From JBATTK01 sp049670505 (GTDB lineage: Bacteria > Bacteroidota > Bacteroidia > Flavobacteriales > Flavobacteriaceae): a stretch of DNA of 17,571 nucleotides. The stretch's first letter is position 1. Each line of letters opens with the position of its first letter. Positions 14,329 to 17,571 of this stretch are shown in pieces. The notes beneath the pieces were generated by a model that did not search any database, was not told where the DNA came from, and worked only from the letters and a program-made list of their open reading frames with translations. Where the stretch lies: assembly GCA_049670505.1 (NCBI GenBank), contig JBATTK010000062.1, positions 1 through 17,571 on the forward strand, written 5' to 3'. The position numbers and the translations under genes are program-made.

Positions 14329-15558
14329 ATGTTGCGTTGGATTGTATTTGTTGCCATTTATCTGGTTCTTGGATTTTATGCCCTACAAGCTTTAAAAACC
14401 GCTACTAGATTTCCGTGGGTCTACTATCTGTACATGTTGATCTCTTTAGTGGTATTGGGGAATTTTATATATCAATTTACATGGGGAGAGGAGGCCGGTA
14501 GGGTCTTGAGCAGGCCAAAGAGTTATGCGTTCGGTTTTTTAATGGCGATGATCGCATTTAAGTTTATTACTATTATTTTTCTCTTTTCCGAGGATATATT
14601 CCGATTATTTTCAGGGGCCTATCAAAAATTTTTTGGCAACGCAAGGGAATTTACCGTTCCCACTCGGCGACGGTTTTTGAGTGTCGTAGCCTTAGGGATT
14701 GCAGCGCTTCCGTTCAGTGCATTGTTATATGGCATGTATAAGGGCAAATATAATTTTAAGGTGCTGAAGTACCAGTTGGAATTTGACGATCTTCCCGATG
14801 CTTTTGACGGCTATCGGATTACCCAAATTTCGGATGTACATAGTGGTAGTTTTGACGATAGGGCCAAAATAGAGTATGCCATAGATTTGGTCAACGCACA
14901 AAAAAGTGATGTGCTTTTTTTTACAGGGGATATGGTGAACAATAAGGCCGAAGAGATGAAACCATGGGCCTCGCTTTTTTCGGAATTGGAGGCCAAGGAC
15001 GGTAAGTTTTCCATACTGGGAAATCACGATTATGGTGATTATGTGCAATGGGATACGGCAGAACAAAAAAGGGCTAATCTGGAGGATTTAAAAAAGTTAC
15101 AAAAAGAAATAGGTTTTGATCTGCTACTGAACGAAAGTCGCTACCTAGAAAAAGGAAATGACAAATTGGCCCTAATAGGGGTGGAGAATTGGGGTAAAGG
15201 CGGTTTTAAAAAAGCTGGCGATCTAAAGAAAGCGGCATCCAATATTTCCAAGGATGACTTTAAAATATTATTGAGTCATGACCCATCCCATTGGGAAGAA
15301 CAGGTGATACAAGACGAATACCACTATCATCTTACCCTGAGCGGACATACCCACGGAATGCAGTTCGGGATAGAGATTCCGGGTTGGATCAAGTGGAGTC
15401 CCGTAAAATGGCGTTATAAATATTGGGCAGGTATTTACGAGGAAATGGGGCAGTATATTAATGTAAACCGGGGCTTTGGTTTCATTGGCTATCCTGGGAG
15501 AGTGGGTATCTGGCCGGAAATCACCGTAATCACCTTAAAAAAGAAATCTTTAACGTGA
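14329..15558 (+). CDS. Membrane-anchored metallophosphoesterase (YkuE/YaeI-like)
   Basis: The protein has 409 residues. Three membrane helices (about 1-20, 33-52, 67-88) precede a fourth hydrophobic stretch (about 116-136) introduced by TRRRFLSVVALG. The catalytic domain (about 145-405) has the calcineurin-like metal ligands: ISDVHSG (D169, H171), FFTGDMVNN (D201), GNHDYG (N232, H233), LLSHDP (H317) and LSGHTHG (H340, H342). This is a complete dinuclear-metal phosphoesterase site. Relatives such as YkuE and YaeI act at the cell envelope, some on lipid-linked phosphates; the substrate here is unknown. Positive-inside reasoning puts the N-terminus outside, the arginine-rich loop inside, and the catalytic domain in the periplasm. 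The RRRFL motif before the last helix looks like an internal Tat signal. The start ATG follows a promoter-like box closely. Confidence 0.9.
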   Translation: MLRWIVFVAIYLVLGFYALQALKTATRFPWVYYLYMLISLVVLGNFIYQFTWGEEAGRVLSRPKSYAFGFLMAMIAFKFITIIFLFSEDIFRLFSGAYQKFFGNAREFTVPTRRRFLSVVALGIAALPFSALLYGMYKGKYNFKVLKYQLEFDDLPDAFDGYRITQISDVHSGSFDDRAKIEYAIDLVNAQKSDVLFFTGDMVNNKAEEMKPWASLFSELEAKDGKFSILGNHDYGDYVQWDTAEQKRANLEDLKKLQKEIGFDLLLNESRYLEKGNDKLALIGVENWGKGGFKKAGDLKKAASNISKDDFKILLSHDPSHWEEQVIQDEYHYHLTLSGHTHGMQFGIEIPGWIKWSPVKWRYKYWAGIYEEMGQYINVNRGFGFIGYPGRVGIWPEITVITLKKKSLT

Positions 15559-15596
15559 TTTTAACTTAAAGTAACACTACAAAACGCTGGCTTTCA

Positions 15597-15626
15597 TTAG
15601 TATTTTAACATTTTTTCTTACTTTTG
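15597..15626 (+). promoter_or_regulatory. Promoter of the thioredoxin-like gene
   Basis: TTAG (15597-15600; consensus TTTG) is followed after 18 nt by TACTTTTG (15619-15626), an exact TAnnTTTG match. Predicted initiation near 15633 leaves about 17 nt before the ATG at 15650. The gene therefore seems to have its own promoter, separate from the phosphoesterase that ends at 15558. Confidence 0.6.
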
Positions 15627-15649
15627 ATCAATAACCCAATGATTTACAT

Positions 15650-15946
15650 ATGTCTAAATTTGGTGAACTTATAGATCTGAAGATTCCCGTGTTGCTGGAC
15701 TTTTACGCAGAGTGGAACGAACAATCTACTTCTATGCACCCTGTCCTAAGGGACGTTGCTGCCGCTTTGGGAGATAAGGGCAAGGTCATTAAGATTGATG
15801 TTGATAAAAATAAAGAGCTTTCCCAAGCCCTTAGGGTGAAGGGGCTTCCTACTTTAATGATCTATAAAAAGGGAGAAATGGTGTGGCGTCAGAGCGGTGA
15901 GCAAGATGCCAATACCCTGATTGGAATACTTAATGAGTATATTTAG
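15650..15946 (+). CDS. Thioredoxin-fold protein lacking both active-site cysteines
   Basis: This 98-residue protein has the length and layout of a cytoplasmic thioredoxin, with no signal peptide. Strand-helix landmarks are present: VLLDFYAEW (14-22), MHPVLRDVAA (29-38), VIKIDVDKNKELSQALRVKG (47-65), the cis-proline loop GLPTLMIYKKGE (65-76) and the closing helix to residue 98. Where thioredoxin has WCGPCK this protein has WNEQST (22-27). Both Cys are gone (Asn23, Ser26), and there is no Cys anywhere in the protein. It cannot carry out disulphide exchange, so it is more likely a binding or chaperone-like protein; that role is inferred. The frame is intact, the cis-Pro is kept, and a good promoter precedes it, arguing against a decaying gene. 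From memory, relatives in Flavobacteriaceae also show altered motifs. Confidence 0.9.
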   Translation: MSKFGELIDLKIPVLLDFYAEWNEQSTSMHPVLRDVAAALGDKGKVIKIDVDKNKELSQALRVKGLPTLMIYKKGEMVWRQSGEQDANTLIGILNEYI

Positions 15947-16040
15947 TTTTCCATTCCCGATATCGGCATAGCCTATCCAGGATATTACTGCTATAAAAAG
16001 AAAGTACCCATGAGCCAAGGGTATTGGGACTAACCATTGC
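15947..16040. other. Convergent spacer with small palindromes, no clear terminator
   Basis: The 94 bp between the convergent thioredoxin-like and DUF2723 genes hold a perfect 10-bp palindrome, CCGATATCGG (15957-15966), and a weak hairpin, TACCC/GGGTA (16005-16023). Neither has a T-tract, so termination here, if any, is not of the strong intrinsic type seen at 6782. Confidence 0.5.
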
Positions 16041-17571
16041 CTAGTTTTCGGCAGATGGGACTTCTTGGGTCTTTGTATTATCTATTGCGGTAGTATCTGA
16101 AATGGGAACGGTATCTAAAATGTCCGGGTCTTCTTGAACGGGAGCCTCCTCTAAAAAGTCGGTATCATCCCCTACAAAGTGACTGAATTTATCAATGTAT
16201 TCATTAAAGATCAAGGTTTCCTTTTCCGCAAGTTCCCTATCCCTATTATCGATCAAAATATCTATATTCCTTCGATAGCCCTCCATATCGGCAATAATAT
16301 CATCGATGTTCTTATATTGTTCATCCAACGGAATACCTGCATAATATTCCAATCGCTCTTGATATTTTTTCTTTAATCGTTGAAAAAGCTCCCTGCCCTT
16401 GGAGGTTTCCCCCACTTTATAATATCCGTCCAAGAAGGGTTCTACAAAAGTGTAAAAACCAAAATAGTCCAATGGCATATTGGTCATGGCAATTTTAATG
16501 ATGTCCTTGGCCTTGTCTATTTTGTTCTCGTTAATTAGGGTTTCCGTTAATCGGGCCAGATTTCCACGAAAGGAAAGCCCTTGGGTCCTTGTCTGTGGAT
16601 CATGATAAATATCCGTACTGCCAGAATTGCCCCAATCCCATTTTTTAACGATATCGTACATGAGGTCGCTATCTATGCGGCCCATTTCAAAACTACTTCT
16701 ATTGGTGGTCTTAATAGGAACCAGTTTGTAGGCCAGACCATCCAGTTGCAGATAATCCTTCATCCATATATATTCCGCTTTGTCAAAGCTACCTCCCGAG
16801 AAATAGATAGGTCGTTTCCAATCATTGTTGGCAATAATATCCAACATTAATATTCTATTCTTGGTCAAAGCACTTTGCGGTAGGTCTATATCGATATAAT
16901 CCAGGATCAGCGCTGTATCTTTTTCCTTTACCAGACCACTTTCGAGCACATTTTTCTTGTTTACCGGAATTCTGATTTTATTCGTAGGATAGTAAACAAT
17001 ATCCAAGTTGTTTTCGGAATATTCCCTTAGATCCCCGCCTTGTTTTTGCAGTAAATACTTAAACTTGGTCTGCGGTTTATCGCTTCCGATCCAGTTCATA
17101 AAATCTTTAATATCCCATCTACTTTCGGTAATGCCCTGATGATACACCACATCCCTGGACCCCCAACGGTATTTCTCATGGGTCAATTGCGAAGGGATAG
17201 GGTCGCTTTCGTAGGCTTTTCTCTTCATTTGGTCTATATACCAGTCCGTTGCAAAAAGGCTTGTATTGATAACGCGTACGTCGGTCCTATAACTTTCAAT
17301 TTCCTGTAAGTACCATAAGGGGAAAGTATCATTGTCCCCAATGGTAAAAATCATGGCCCCGGCATCTTCCTGACAAGAATCTAGATAAGCCTTTGCCGTG
17401 GAACGGGCGGTAAACCGATTTGATCGGTCATGGTCGTCCCAATTCTGATAGGCCATTACCACGGGAACTGCCAAAAGACATACCACGGTGATAAGGGGTG
17501 CCAGTATTTTGGGCCGAATGAATTTTCGGAATTCATCGAACAGGCCATAGACCCCAAGGCCTATCCATAAG
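16041..17571 (-). CDS. DUF2723 protein O-mannosyltransferase-like membrane protein (C-terminal part)
   Basis: The frame runs open through the window edge, giving 509 visible residues of a protein that in this family is around 1,100 long. The missing N-terminal half would contain most of the membrane helices. Visible first is part of the membrane domain with a last helix (about 17440-17500, LITVVCLLAVPVVMAYQNW). It is followed by the conserved NWDDHDRSNRFTARSTA block (about 17394-17444) and GDNDTFPLWYLQEIE (about 17295-17339). A soluble region with TPR-like helices (about 16300-16580) and an acidic Asp/Glu/Thr-rich tail complete it. DUF2723 proteins are assigned to a glycosyltransferase family related to eukaryotic TMEM260 and are thought to transfer mannose from a lipid carrier to exported proteins. 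The GTG at 17486 is internal, not the start. It converges on the thioredoxin-like gene. Confidence 0.92.
   Translation of the reverse strand, partial: LWIGLGVYGLFDEFRKFIRPKILAPLITVVCLLAVPVVMAYQNWDDHDRSNRFTARSTAKAYLDSCQEDAGAMIFTIGDNDTFPLWYLQEIESYRTDVRVINTSLFATDWYIDQMKRKAYESDPIPSQLTHEKYRWGSRDVVYHQGITESRWDIKDFMNWIGSDKPQTKFKYLLQKQGGDLREYSENNLDIVYYPTNKIRIPVNKKNVLESGLVKEKDTALILDYIDIDLPQSALTKNRILMLDIIANNDWKRPIYFSGGSFDKAEYIWMKDYLQLDGLAYKLVPIKTTNRSSFEMGRIDSDLMYDIVKKWDWGNSGSTDIYHDPQTRTQGLSFRGNLARLTETLINENKIDKAKDIIKIAMTNMPLDYFGFYTFVEPFLDGYYKVGETSKGRELFQRLKKKYQERLEYYAGIPLDEQYKNIDDIIADMEGYRRNIDILIDNRDRELAEKETLIFNEYIDKFSHFVGDDTDFLEEAPVQEDPDILDTVPISDTTAIDNTKTQEVPSAEN

Noticed and set aside
16005..16023. Terminator between the thioredoxin-like and DUF2723 genes
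   Set aside because: The stem is only 5 bp with a 9-nt loop and no T-tract.

Overview
The window looks like the chromosome of a marine-type Flavobacteriaceae bacterium (Bacteroidota). The reasons are the ribosomal gene order rplM-rpsI-rpsB-tsf, promoters of the Bacteroidota type (TTTG, about 19 nt, TAnnTTTG), a surface-type lipoprotein with an acidic run after its cysteine, a type IX secretion (T9SS) type A sorting domain, and a DUF5916 outer-membrane protein. The genus (Maribacter/Zobellia/Arenibacter-like) is only an inference.

Layout. Positions 1-3302 (minus strand) hold the translation operon rplM, rpsI, rpsB, tsf. The S2 gene carries a long Ala/Glu/Lys/Pro linker and a C-terminal helix-hairpin-helix-like domain, and the spacers around it are dense in hairpins. 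Positions 3526-6758 (plus) hold a DUF5916 outer-membrane protein and a lipocalin-like lipoprotein, closed by a strong bidirectional terminator at 6782-6813. Positions 6867-7235 (minus) encode a very small protein that is essentially a signal peptide plus a T9SS sorting domain.

Positions 7338-9620 form an AT-rich islet. It starts with a 500-bp non-coding stretch holding two inverted palindromic repeats and a MITE-like element of about 239 bp with terminal inverted repeats. Two abutting minus-strand genes follow: an exported CsgG-like/TPR protein, and a membrane-anchored protein whose C-terminal domain looks distantly CsgG/FlgT/LPP20-like. A degenerate copy of the last eight codons of polA lies at the far edge of this islet.

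Positions 9624-13508 (minus) hold polA, encoding a full three-domain DNA polymerase I with intact proofreading residues, and a glycosylasparaginase with a twin-arginine leader. Positions 13550-15946 (plus) hold cutC, a membrane-anchored metallophosphoesterase with an internal Tat-like motif, and a thioredoxin-fold protein without any cysteine. Positions 16041-17571 (minus) are the C-terminal half of a DUF2723 protein O-mannosyltransferase-like membrane enzyme, cut by the window edge.

Most of the window is core genome. The least explained material is the AT-rich islet between the T9SS mini-protein and polA. The cysteine-free thioredoxin, the S2 fusion and the Sec/Tat-hybrid phosphoesterase also deserve attention.
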